From contig CANLMR010000001.1 of NCBI GenBank assembly GCA_947492185.1, positions 682,001 through 746,000 of the forward strand: DNA of 64,000 bases, in the 5' to 3' direction. Both the position numbers and the translations under genes were made by a program. Under the pieces are notes generated by a model. That model had not been told where the DNA came from. It saw only the letters and a program-made list of their open reading frames with translations, and did no database searches. Shown here one piece after another: positions 1 to 7,039 of this stretch. Each line of letters opens with the position of its first letter. Within the stretch, counting starts at the first letter, position 1. Source of the DNA: an uncultured Tenacibaculum sp. Lineage in GTDB: Bacteria > Bacteroidota > Bacteroidia > Flavobacteriales > Flavobacteriaceae.

Positions 1-1
1 T

Positions 2-499
2 TCAGTTATTCACCCCAAAACAATACAACCTTTAGAGCAAAAGCAAATTCCTTTGTTTGTTCGTTCATTTGATGATGTTGAAAAAGAAGGCACAGCGGTT
101 TCAGGAAGTACTAAAGGAATTCAGCCAGAAGTGCCTTGTTATATTGTAAAGAAAAATCAGATTTTAGTTTCAGTTTCAGCAAAAGATTTTTCGTTTATGG
201 TCGAAGATAATATTAGCGCTGTTTTTAAGAAATTACACGATTATAAATTAAAAGTAAATCTGATTCAAAATTCTGCAATTAGTTTTTCTGTATGTATCGA
301 GGATAAGTTTAATAACTTTGATAAGTTTTACAATGACTTAAAATCTTCTTTCAATATGAAGCCTTATAAAGATGTTACTTTGTATACTGTTAGGCATTTT
401 AATGATGAAGCAATTGAAAGTATAAAAAGTAAAGGTAGAGCAATTATAAGACAGATTAATACAGAAACTGCCCAGTTAGTTATTCAAGAAAACGCCTAG
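2..499 (+). CDS. lysC: Aspartate kinase, C-terminal part (5' end outside window)
   Basis: The open frame already runs at base 2, so the gene is cut by the window edge; the TTG at 53 is internal, not a start. The first visible residues read SVIHPKTIQPLEQKQIP, the conserved segment that ends the kinase domain of aspartokinases (VxHPxTIxP), followed by LFVRSF and about 140 residues of regulatory ACT-type region. Aspartokinase phosphorylates L-aspartate as the first step towards lysine, threonine and methionine; the ACT region binds feedback inhibitors. It looks like the stand-alone form, since no homoserine dehydrogenase domain follows before the TAG stop. Identification rests on motif recognition by eye. 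Which isoenzyme it is cannot be told from this fragment. Confidence 0.85.
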   Translation, partial: SVIHPKTIQPLEQKQIPLFVRSFDDVEKEGTAVSGSTKGIQPEVPCYIVKKNQILVSVSAKDFSFMVEDNISAVFKKLHDYKLKVNLIQNSAISFSVCIEDKFNNFDKFYNDLKSSFNMKPYKDVTLYTVRHFNDEAIESIKSKGRAIIRQINTETAQLVIQENA

Positions 500-516
500 A
501 ACAAACAATTTTCTTA

Positions 517-524
517 TATATTTG
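517..524 (+). promoter_or_regulatory. Putative -7 box (TATATTTG) for the acyltransferase gene
   Basis: TATATTTG matches the Bacteroidetes primary-sigma -7 consensus TAnnTTTG exactly and ends 22 bases before the ATG of the acyltransferase. No clear TTG -33 element sits about 20 bases upstream, so this is a partial promoter match. Confidence 0.45.
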
Positions 525-546
525 CGGTTTACGTTAACACCAAACT

Positions 547-2358
547 ATGGGTTTAGTTACATCTAAAGAAGTTGCAAAGGCGATAAAAGTTGATAAATTA
601 GGTATTTTAGGAACGTTTATTGGTTGGTTACTAATGAAGGTCTCAAGAATATCGAGAGTAAATAAAGTTTATAATAAATATAAACATCTTAATGATTTAC
701 CTTTTTTAAAAGGACTTTTGGGTGAGTTTCAAATTGAATTTGAAATTCCAGAAGAAGATTTTAAACGTATCCCAAAAGAAGGACCATTTATTACTATTTC
801 CAATCATCCATTAGGAGGAATAGATGGTATTTTACTTTTAAGATTGTTGGTAGAGCATCGTCCTGATTATAAGATTATAGCCAATTTTTTGTTGCATAGA
901 GCAGATCCATTAAAGCCTTATGTAATGCCAGTGAATCCTTTTGAAAATCATAAGGATGCTAAATCTAGTGTTGCGGGAATAAAAAATTCTCTGTTACATT
1001 TAAGAGAAGGAAAACCCTTAGGGATTTTTCCGGCTGGCGAAGTGTCTACATATAAAGATGGAAAATTAATGGTAGATAAAGAGTGGGAGGAAGGAGCTGT
1101 TAAACTGATTAAAAAAGCCAAAGTTCCAGTTATTCCGATATACTTTCATGCTAAGAATAGTAGATTGTTTTATGTATTATCTAGAATTAGCGATACATTA
1201 CGTACAGCGAAATTACCTTCGGAATTATTATCTCAAAAAAATAGAGTTATTAAAGTTAGAATAGGAAAGCCTATTTCTGTTAAAGATCAAGATAATTATA
1301 AAGAAATACCAGCATTTTACGAGTATTTGCGTAAGAAAACCTATATGTTGGCAAATCCTTTTGAGAAGAATCAAAAATTAATTTCAACTCAAAAACTTAA
1401 ACTTCCTAAGAAAGCGAAGAAAATTACCTCTCAAAGAAGTCCAGAGCTATTTGTTAAAGAAATAGATGGATTAAGAGATTATGGTAAACGAATGTTAGAA
1501 AGTAAAAACTATGAAGTTTTCTTTACTGATGCTAAAGAAATTCCTAATATTCTTCATGAGATAGGAAGATTAAGAGAAATTACATTTAGAGAAGTAGGAG
1601 AAGGGACTAATAATACTATAGATTTAGATAAGTTCGATAAATATTATCATCATTTGTTATTATGGGATAACAATACAAATCAAGTAGTTGGCGCTTATCG
1701 TATGGGATTAGGGAAAGATATCTTGAAAAAATATGGAATTAATGGTTTTTATGTTCAATCATTATTTAAGATTGAACCAGAATTGCATCCTATGATGGAG
1801 AAAACCATTGAAATGGGTAGAGCTTTTATTATAAAGCAATATCAGCAAAGACCAATGCCTTTATTCTTACTTTGGAAAGGAATTGTACATGTTACTTTAC
1901 GTTATCCTAAGTATAAATATTTGATGGGTGGGGTAAGTATTAGTAATCAGTTTTCTGAATTCTCAAAGTCGTTAATGATTGAGTTTATGAAATCTCATTA
2001 TTATGATCCATACGTGGCTCAATACATTCATCCTAAAAAGGAGTTTAAAGTAAAACTTAAAGATGGTGACAAAGACTTTGTTTTTGATGCAACACAATCT
2101 GACATGAATAAGTTTGATAAGGTTATTGATGAAATTGAACCAGGAGCATTAAGAATTCCTGTTTTAATAAAGAAATATGTTAAGCAAAATGCTAGGTTAG
2201 TGGCCTTTAATGTAGATCCTAAATTCAATAATGCAATTGATGGTTTAATGTATATAAAGGTTTCTGATTTACCAGAAAGCACAGTTAAACCTGTTTTAGA
2301 GGAATTCCAGGCTGAATTAGAGCGAAAAGCACAAGAAAGTCAGCAAAAAGCAAAATAA
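547..2358 (+). CDS. olsF: Bifunctional acyltransferase, OlsF-like (ornithine/amino-acid lipid synthesis)
   Basis: This 603-residue protein joins two acyltransferase modules. The N-terminal half is PlsC/LPLAT-like, with NHPLGGIDG around residues 86-94 and GIFPAGE near 160. The C-terminal half, roughly 300-500, resembles the GNAT/hemolysin-type N-acyltransferase of OlsB (REITFREVGEGTNN, then AYRMG). This order is that of OlsF of Serratia and Flavobacterium johnsoniae, which N-acylates an amino acid and then O-acylates the product to make phosphorus-free aminolipids. The headgroup (ornithine, glycine or lysine) cannot be read from sequence. It is probably a cytoplasmic protein bound to the inner membrane face. 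The gene is alone, 47 bases after the aspartate kinase, with its own -7 box. The last residues are a charged tail (ERKAQESQQKAK). Confidence 0.8.
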   Translation: MGLVTSKEVAKAIKVDKLGILGTFIGWLLMKVSRISRVNKVYNKYKHLNDLPFLKGLLGEFQIEFEIPEEDFKRIPKEGPFITISNHPLGGIDGILLLRLLVEHRPDYKIIANFLLHRADPLKPYVMPVNPFENHKDAKSSVAGIKNSLLHLREGKPLGIFPAGEVSTYKDGKLMVDKEWEEGAVKLIKKAKVPVIPIYFHAKNSRLFYVLSRISDTLRTAKLPSELLSQKNRVIKVRIGKPISVKDQDNYKEIPAFYEYLRKKTYMLANPFEKNQKLISTQKLKLPKKAKKITSQRSPELFVKEIDGLRDYGKRMLESKNYEVFFTDAKEIPNILHEIGRLREITFREVGEGTNNTIDLDKFDKYYHHLLLWDNNTNQVVGAYRMGLGKDILKKYGINGFYVQSLFKIEPELHPMMEKTIEMGRAFIIKQYQQRPMPLFLLWKGIVHVTLRYPKYKYLMGGVSISNQFSEFSKSLMIEFMKSHYYDPYVAQYIHPKKEFKVKLKDGDKDFVFDATQSDMNKFDKVIDEIEPGALRIPVLIKKYVKQNARLVAFNVDPKFNNAIDGLMYIKVSDLPESTVKPVLEEFQAELERKAQESQQKAK

Positions 2359-2449
2359 TTTTAAATTGTAATAGTAACATTTTATCATTTTTTTAAACGT
2401 AGTATATAGAAGTGCTTTGAAAAAAGTGTTTACGTTTAAAAGTCTAAGA

Positions 2450-2944
2450 ATGATAAAAGAGTTAGCTGTAATTTTAGTGCAAAGTAATAATGGTATAGAA
2501 GTCTCTCAACAAGCATTGTTACAAATAGAACAATTACAGCAACTTTTTTTAAAACAAGAGAATGATTTATCTCAAGTTTTTAATTCTGAAACTCATCCAA
2601 CATTAAAAACACACCATCACTTAGAAAAAATTTTCATTCATGTAAATGATTCTCATATTTGTTTAAATATAGATTCAATTATAAAATGTGAAGCTAGTGG
2701 AAATTACACTAAATTTTTCACGGATCAAAAAGAAGAGTATTTAGTTTCTAAACCCCTTAAATACTATCAGGGTTTAGCAGTTTTTAAAAATTTTTTCAGA
2801 GCTAACAGATCTGTATTAGTAAATATGAAGTTTGTAGTATCTGTATATAAAAGAGAAGCTATTATTTTAAATACTAATGAAAGAATTACAGTATCCGTTC
2901 GAAATAAGAGTAATCTTTTAGAAATAATAAATAAGTACGCTTAG
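2450..2944 (+). CDS. LytTR-type DNA-binding regulator without receiver domain
   Basis: The protein has a LytTR DNA-binding domain at its C-terminus, roughly the last 90 residues. Hallmarks are FIHVNDSHICLNIDSIIKCE, then EASGNYTKFF, the KPLKYY and FFRANRSVLVN segments, and a closing NERITVSVRNKSNLLEII. No receiver domain or membrane segment is present; the N-terminal part is helical with a glutamine-rich stretch. I chose the ATG at 2450; an in-frame TTG at 2417 would add 11 residues. The gene lies 108 bases upstream of two double-glycine leader peptide genes on the same strand. LytTR proteins commonly control bacteriocin and peptide-signalling genes, so control of those genes is a reasonable inference but is not shown. 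Its input signal is unknown. Confidence 0.75.
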   Translation: MIKELAVILVQSNNGIEVSQQALLQIEQLQQLFLKQENDLSQVFNSETHPTLKTHHHLEKIFIHVNDSHICLNIDSIIKCEASGNYTKFFTDQKEEYLVSKPLKYYQGLAVFKNFFRANRSVLVNMKFVVSVYKREAIILNTNERITVSVRNKSNLLEIINKYA

Positions 2945-3052
2945 ATTTTAAATTATATAGTTCATACAATTTTTATCTACACTAGAAAATAAGCATAAAA
3001 ATTAACTTAAAACATTGAATAATTTTAATAACTCAATTAAAAATTCAATAAA

Positions 3053-3319
3053 ATGAAAAAATCAATTTTAAATTTAGGAAAGAACTTAAAAAAGGAAGAG
3101 CAAAAAAACATTAATGGAGGAAATGGTATACAAGCTACTTGTAGATACTATTGCGATGGTACAAGTTATAAATTAGTATCTGGTCAAGGAAGTGATTGTT
3201 ATTTAAACAATCCAGCTATTATTACTAATCATCCAAGTTGTGGAGGAAACGGAGGTAGTACCGGTACTGGAGGAGGTGGAATCCGTCCAACAGGTGGAGG
3301 AATCGAAATTTGGGCATAA
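3053..3319 (+). CDS. Double-glycine leader peptide precursor (bacteriocin/RiPP-like), long core
   Basis: This 88-residue precursor has a 23-residue leader, MKKSILNLGK...NINGG, ending in the double glycine recognised by C39-peptidase ABC exporters. The predicted core is 65 residues. It carries four cysteines (TCRYYC, then two spaced singles) and a very glycine-rich tail with GGSTGTGGGG and PTGGGIEIWA. The leader closely matches that of the next gene, while the cores differ. Flavobacteria often carry small families of such MKKSILN...INGG peptides annotated as ComC/BlpC-type leaders or natural-product precursors. No maturation enzyme or transporter lies in this window, so export would have to be provided from elsewhere. 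Antibacterial or signalling activity is not established. Confidence 0.75.
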   Translation: MKKSILNLGKNLKKEEQKNINGGNGIQATCRYYCDGTSYKLVSGQGSDCYLNNPAIITNHPSCGGNGGSTGTGGGGIRPTGGGIEIWA

Positions 3320-3347
3320 TTAATAGTTTAATTTAAATCTAAAAAAG

Positions 3348-3530
3348 ATGAAAAAATCAATTTTAAATATCGGAAAAACTTTAGATAAAAACGATCAGAG
3401 AAAAATTAATGGAGGTATCAGAAGATACATGTGCCCGAACGGAGGTAGAGCACTAGTTGGATGTATTAATGGAACTCTAGTAGGTTTTTGTGCTGGAGGC
3501 GTTACTGTTAATTTTGGGCCTTGCTTATAA
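3348..3530 (+). CDS. Double-glycine leader peptide precursor, short core
   Basis: This 60-residue peptide starts 28 bases after the previous precursor. Its leader, MKKSILNIGKTLDK...KINGG, is again 23 residues and ends in GG; the DNA of the first codons is nearly identical to the neighbour, pointing to duplication. The predicted mature core is 37 residues with four cysteines (C29, C39, C48, C59 of the precursor) and several glycines, rich in small and hydrophobic residues. The equal number of cysteines in the two otherwise different cores suggests two disulfides or modified cysteines in each. A strong hairpin terminator follows, closing the pair as one transcription unit. Function is inferred only from the leader type. 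Confidence 0.75.
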   Translation: MKKSILNIGKTLDKNDQRKINGGIRRYMCPNGGRALVGCINGTLVGFCAGGVTVNFGPCL

Positions 3531-3550
3531 TTTAATTAGAAACTAATATT

Positions 3551-3585
3551 AAAAACGCTACTTAAATAATAAGTAGCGTTTTTTT
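3551..3585 (+). terminator. Rho-independent terminator after the leader peptide genes
   Basis: Stem AACGCTACTTA (3554-3564) pairs with TAAGTAGCGTT (3570-3580) around a short AATAA loop. An A-run precedes the stem and a T-run follows it. It sits 20 bases after the second precursor stop. Confidence 0.85.
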
Positions 3586-3648
3586 ATTTACAATAATATC
3601 ATCAGTTCTCTCGTTAAGGTATAACCAAATTAAATCAAAAAATAAAAA

Positions 3649-4518
3649 ATGAGAAAAACTGTAATCCTCCTAAGTTCTGTAGCTCTTATTATGAGTTCAT
3701 GTGTTTCAAAGAAAAAATATACTGAGCTAGAGCAACAATATCAAGACACTAAAGGAAATCTTCAAAAAACTACTTTAGAAAAACAACAATTAGAAGCGAA
3801 GTTTGCTAAAATTGAAAAGAGAGTAGAGAATTATAATGAGAAAATTAACTCGTTAAAAACTTACAATTCTTCATTACAAGAAGAGAATAATGTGAAGTTA
3901 GATATGATTGGAAATAAAGCTGTTATTTCTAATTCTTTGAAAGAAAAAATGAGAGTTACTTTAAAAAATGTAGATCCAGCTGAATTAGCTAATGCAAAGA
4001 CATTAAAGGATTCTATGGATTTAGCAATTGCCTACAACTTAAAGAAATCAATCAATACTTCAGATCTAGAGAACTCTGATGATGTGAATATTGATATAGA
4101 TCAAACTGTAGTAATGATTTCTGTATCGGATAAATTATTATTCAACACAGCAAGTTATAAAGTTAAGAAAAAGGCTTACAAGCTAATAGAGCAGTTAGCG
4201 AATGTAATTAACTCTGAGCCAAGTATGGATGTTATGATTGAAGGTCATACGGATTCTAGAACAATAAACAATGTAGTAGTTCAAGACAACTGGGATTTAA
4301 GTGTGAAGAGAGCTACTTCAATTGTTAGATTGTTAGAGAAAAAATTTAAAGTAGAAGCAAATAGATTAATTGCAGCAGGAAGAGGTAGTTCTGTGCCTTT
4401 AGTAGAAAATAGTACTGCGAAAAATAGAGCAAGAAATCGTAGAACAAGAATAGTAATTCTTCCAAACCTAGATAAATTCTTTGGTTTAATGGCGGAAGAA
4501 CAAACGCTTAACCCTTAA
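3649..4518 (+). CDS. OmpA-family peptidoglycan-binding lipoprotein
   Basis: The 289-residue product begins with a lipoprotein signal, VALIMSSC, with the lipidated cysteine at residue 18. A heptad-rich coiled coil follows (about 20-85, rich in K, E and Q). The C-terminal 120 residues are an OmpA-like domain: LLFNTASYKVKK, MIEGHTDSR, the NWDLSVKRA segment, AAGRGSSVP and a closing NRRTRIVI. This domain binds the diaminopimelate of peptidoglycan, with the GHTDSR aspartate and the later NRR arginine as the usual contacts. The protein probably ties the outer membrane to the cell wall. It has no beta-barrel. It is monocistronic and ends at a shared bidirectional terminator. Confidence 0.85.
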   Translation: MRKTVILLSSVALIMSSCVSKKKYTELEQQYQDTKGNLQKTTLEKQQLEAKFAKIEKRVENYNEKINSLKTYNSSLQEENNVKLDMIGNKAVISNSLKEKMRVTLKNVDPAELANAKTLKDSMDLAIAYNLKKSINTSDLENSDDVNIDIDQTVVMISVSDKLLFNTASYKVKKKAYKLIEQLANVINSEPSMDVMIEGHTDSRTINNVVVQDNWDLSVKRATSIVRLLEKKFKVEANRLIAAGRGSSVPLVENSTAKNRARNRRTRIVILPNLDKFFGLMAEEQTLNP

Positions 4519-4542
4519 TAAGGTTATTATAATCCCTCATAA

Positions 4543-4577
4543 AAAAGAAAACCTATCTGTTAACAGATAGGTTTTTT
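4543..4577. terminator. Bidirectional terminator between convergent genes
   Basis: ACCTATCTGTT (4551-4561) is followed at once by AACAGATAGGT (4562-4572), with an A-rich flank on the left and a T-run on the right. It can terminate both the OmpA gene and the convergent LEA-like gene. Confidence 0.85.
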
Positions 4578-4585
4578 TATATTGA

Positions 4586-5083
4586 TTATTTACCAAATAA
4601 TCGTTGAAAGAAATTTTTTGCTTTTCCTTTAACTTCTTTTAGTTCTTCAGCAGCATCTTCTGCAAAGTCAGCAGCTTTTTCAGCCGCATCACTTAAAGCA
4701 TCTTTAGCGTCATCAGCTAATTCGCTAGCCTTAGCTTTTATGTTTTGGGCTTCTTCACTTGCTAACATTTCACTAACCTTCTCTTTAGCATCATTAAAAG
4801 CATCTTTAGCATCATCAGCTAAATCAGCCAATTTTTCACCTGCTTCACCAGCTAGTTCAGAGAATTTTTCTTCAGCAACTTTAGCATATTCACCCGCTTT
4901 TTCAGCAGCATTACCTAATGCTTCTTTTGCTTCACCAGCTAATTCGGTAGCTTTTTCAGCCGCTTCATTAAAAGTTTCTTTTGCTGAATTCGAAGTTTCT
5001 CCTGTATTTTCGTTTACAGTATTTTCTACATTTTCGGCAGCTTCATTCGCATGGTCTTCTAAATTCTTGTTTTCTTCAGACAT
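4586..5083 (-). CDS. Alanine-rich acidic LEA-like repeat protein
   Basis: This 165-residue protein has low complexity, is highly charged and consists almost wholly of alanine, glutamate, lysine and aspartate. It carries imperfect 11-residue units such as EKATELAGEAK, EKLADLADDAK and ASELADDAKDA, the pattern of group 3 LEA proteins and of YtxH/apolipoprotein-like amphipathic helices. It ends with a distinct basic-aromatic tail, KNFFQRLFGK, which could touch a membrane. There is no signal peptide or TM helix, so it should be cytoplasmic and either disordered or helical on a surface. Proteins of this composition are linked to desiccation or osmotic stress, but this is analogy only. It is monocistronic. 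The long open frame antisense to it is a by-product of the repeat composition. Confidence 0.7.
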   Translation of the reverse strand: MSEENKNLEDHANEAAENVENTVNENTGETSNSAKETFNEAAEKATELAGEAKEALGNAAEKAGEYAKVAEEKFSELAGEAGEKLADLADDAKDAFNDAKEKVSEMLASEEAQNIKAKASELADDAKDALSDAAEKAADFAEDAAEELKEVKGKAKNFFQRLFGK

Positions 5084-5131
5084 TTTTTTTGATTTAAAGT
5101 TAGATATAAAGTAAAAATACTAAAATATTGA

Positions 5132-5521
5132 TTATAAAAAAGCTTCATCTATAGGTTCCCATAATTCAATTTTGTTTCCATCTAAATCTACAATCCAAGC
5201 AAATTTCCCATAACTGTATTCTTCTACATTTCCTATAATTGTTACGCCTTCAGTTTTGAGTTGTTCCAATAATTCCTTTAAGTTTTCAACTCTATAGTTT
5301 ACCATAAAACCTTTCTTTGAAGGAAGGAAATGGTTTGTGTTTTTTTTAAATGGACTCCATTGTGTAGAAGCCTTTTTATCATTATTATCTTTCCACCAAA
5401 ATGTACAACCCCAATCATCTGTATTAAAACCTAAATGCTTTTTATACCAATCTTTGGTAGCGTTTACATCTTCAGTTTTAAAAAAGACTCCGCCAATACC
5501 TGTCACTTTACCTTTTTTCAT
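5132..5521 (-). CDS. VOC-family (glyoxalase/bleomycin-resistance-like) protein
   Basis: The 129-residue product has the length and beta-alpha-beta-beta-beta pattern of a one-domain vicinal-oxygen-chelate protein: GIGGVFFKTEDVNATKDWYK at the start and FAWIVDLDGNKIELWEP near the end. The last motif holds the typical DPDGN-like turn and the metal-binding glutamate. Such proteins bind divalent metal and act on diverse small substrates; this one's substrate is unknown. Its start codon shares base 5521 with the stop of the upstream DUF1801 gene, so the two are cotranscribed and probably translationally coupled. Confidence 0.75.
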   Translation of the reverse strand: MKKGKVTGIGGVFFKTEDVNATKDWYKKHLGFNTDDWGCTFWWKDNNDKKASTQWSPFKKNTNHFLPSKKGFMVNYRVENLKELLEQLKTEGVTIIGNVEEYSYGKFAWIVDLDGNKIELWEPIDEAFL

Positions 5522-5979
5522 TATTTCTTTTTTACATTAGTTTCATATGTGTTGATCCAATCTTCTACAGTTATTTTAGCACATAATTCGGCGATTAATT
5601 CATAAGGTATATCATCCATTTTTTTAAAGCGAATACAACTTTTCCCCATATCTAATTTTCGTTTGCTGTGCTTTGGGTATTCATTCACAAACCAATCATG
5701 AATTTCCGGATTTGCATAAATTCCACTATGATATAAATTCACAGAGTTCTTTTGTGAAGCGACATTCATGAATGGTAAAGGTTGCTTTGGGTCGCAATGA
5801 TATCCATCTGGATAAACAGAGTGTGGAACGTAGTATCCTAACATGTTATAATTAATACCTTCTTCAAATCCATTTGGAAGATTTTTTTTAATGATAGCTC
5901 TAATTTTTTCAATCACAGGCTTTCTATCTTCAGGTAATTGATTAATATATTCTTCAGGTGTAGATGCTTCGTATTTCAT
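5521..5979 (-). CDS. DUF1801 domain protein
   Basis: The 152-residue protein begins with TPEEYINQLPEDRKPVIEKI, the usual opening of DUF1801/YdhG-like proteins. It continues with GFEEGINYNMLGYYVP and a C-terminal MGKSCIRFKKMDDIP segment, which are also typical of that family. No catalytic function is established for the family, although the fold resembles iron-chaperone-like CyaY proteins. It forms an overlapping pair with the VOC gene downstream and starts 7 bases after the DUF4199 gene ends, so the order DUF4199, DUF1801, VOC looks like one operon. Confidence 0.7.
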   Translation of the reverse strand: MKYEASTPEEYINQLPEDRKPVIEKIRAIIKKNLPNGFEEGINYNMLGYYVPHSVYPDGYHCDPKQPLPFMNVASQKNSVNLYHSGIYANPEIHDWFVNEYPKHSKRKLDMGKSCIRFKKMDDIPYELIAELCAKITVEDWINTYETNVKKK

Positions 5980-5986
5980 GATATAA

Positions 5987-6493
5987 TTATTTACGTTGTA
6001 AGAACATGGCTGAGATTAAAGATATAATAAATCCTATAATTAATACTGTTACAAACATGATACAGGCCATAAAACCTGATCCTCCATATTGTTCCATTTG
6101 TACTGTTAATTCTTTTTTCTTTATTTCAAATTCTTCTGGACTTAAGGTGGCTTTCATTGTTTCTAAACTTTTTTCTAAATACTCTGAAGCAAATTCAGGA
6201 TTAATTTGAGTAGTGTAGATGTAATCTATAAATCCAAACCCAATTCCAGCACAAGCAGAAATCAATACACCTATTAATAGGGCTTTCCCAAAACTAACTA
6301 CCCCATTATTTTCATTATCTCTAAAATGTTTAATTCCGAAGTAAACAAAAGATAGTGAGACAACCATGGTTAAATAACCAATAATTTCTTGAGTTGAATA
6401 ATCGAAGGTTTTACCTAATGTTAAAGCTAAAAAGAATAATACAGAAGCAGTAATGACACTTAGCACTCCATATTTAATAATTGTATTTTTCAT
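5987..6493 (-). CDS. DUF4199 membrane protein
   Basis: This 168-residue protein is predicted to have four transmembrane helices: about 8-28, 38-56, 68-90 and 137-163. A charged extracytoplasmic segment of around 50 residues separates the last two. The layout, and the FLALTLG and FGKALLIGVLIS stretches, fit the DUF4199 family, which is common in Flavobacteria and has no known function. A LuxR-type gene ends 94 bases upstream, and the gap between them holds a -7 box and two copies of a 15-bp direct repeat. The gene probably heads the operon with the DUF1801 and VOC genes. Confidence 0.7.
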   Translation of the reverse strand: MKNTIIKYGVLSVITASVLFFLALTLGKTFDYSTQEIIGYLTMVVSLSFVYFGIKHFRDNENNGVVSFGKALLIGVLISACAGIGFGFIDYIYTTQINPEFASEYLEKSLETMKATLSPEEFEIKKKELTVQMEQYGGSGFMACIMFVTVLIIGFIISLISAMFLQRK

Positions 6494-6517
6494 AAGTTTT
6501 TAATTTAAAATGATGCT

Positions 6518-6582
6518 CAAAAGTAATTTTGTTTCACATAAAACTACTCATACTTTAGTACCAAAACACTCATACTTTCGTA
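6518..6582 (-). promoter_or_regulatory. Promoter with tandem direct repeats upstream of the DUF4199 operon
   Basis: On the minus strand TACTTTTG (6525-6518) matches the TAnnTTTG -7 box, 25 bases before the start codon. Upstream lie two copies of TACKAAAGTATGAGT, at 6546-6560 and 6568-6582. Their starts are 22 bases apart, close to two helical turns. The position suits a tandem activator site, and the adjacent LuxR-type protein is the natural candidate to bind it. Confidence 0.5.
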
Positions 6583-6587
6583 TAAAA

Positions 6588-7001
6588 CTAAATAATATAG
6601 AGTTCTTTAGCAATTTGAATTGCTTGAGTTCTTCTTTTAGCATTTAATTTAGTAAGAAGATTGGAGACATGAGTTTTTATAGTGCTTTCAGATAAAAACA
6701 ATTCATTAGCTATTTCTTTATTAGAAAACCCTTTTGCAATTAATTCTAAGACTTCATATTCTCTTGAAGTAATTTCGAGTTCTTTTATTTTTTGATGATT
6801 AATTTCTGTTGAAGAATTTTTTTCTGGAGCTATTGGTGTTTTTTTTCGGAAAAAAGAACCTATAAAAAAAGCTATGATGGCAATAAAAGTGATTGCCATC
6901 TCTGTTTTAATTCCACCTGAAATGATTGAATATTTGCTAATTTGAAACAATATCAAAAGAGCGATAATTAAAGCACTAAAAACAAGAATCGTTTTCTTCA
7001 T
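6588..7001 (-). CDS. Membrane-anchored LuxR-type (GerE) transcription regulator
   Basis: This 137-residue protein has two N-terminal transmembrane helices (about 5-22 and 33-51) and a C-terminal LuxR/GerE helix-turn-helix (about 75-135: LEITSREYEVLELIAKGFSN, then LFLSESTIKTHVSNL). No receiver or ligand-binding domain is present, so the signal may come through the membrane part or a partner. This small architecture recurs in Flavobacteria next to DUF4199 genes. It is transcribed ahead of the DUF4199 operon. The tandem repeats beginning a few bases beyond its stop codon are possible binding sites. Direct DNA binding is well supported by the HTH; the regulated genes are inferred. Confidence 0.8.
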   Translation of the reverse strand: MKKTILVFSALIIALLILFQISKYSIISGGIKTEMAITFIAIIAFFIGSFFRKKTPIAPEKNSSTEINHQKIKELEITSREYEVLELIAKGFSNKEIANELFLSESTIKTHVSNLLTKLNAKRRTQAIQIAKELYII

Positions 7002-7039
7002 GCTTCTAATTTAGAAAATAAGAAATAAATTAAACACTA

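Noticed and set aside
4740-5114. Open frame antisense to the alanine-rich protein
   Set aside because: The serine/alanine-rich translation is a mirror of the repeat codons; it has no start context of its own and the minus-strand gene has a clear LEA-like protein.
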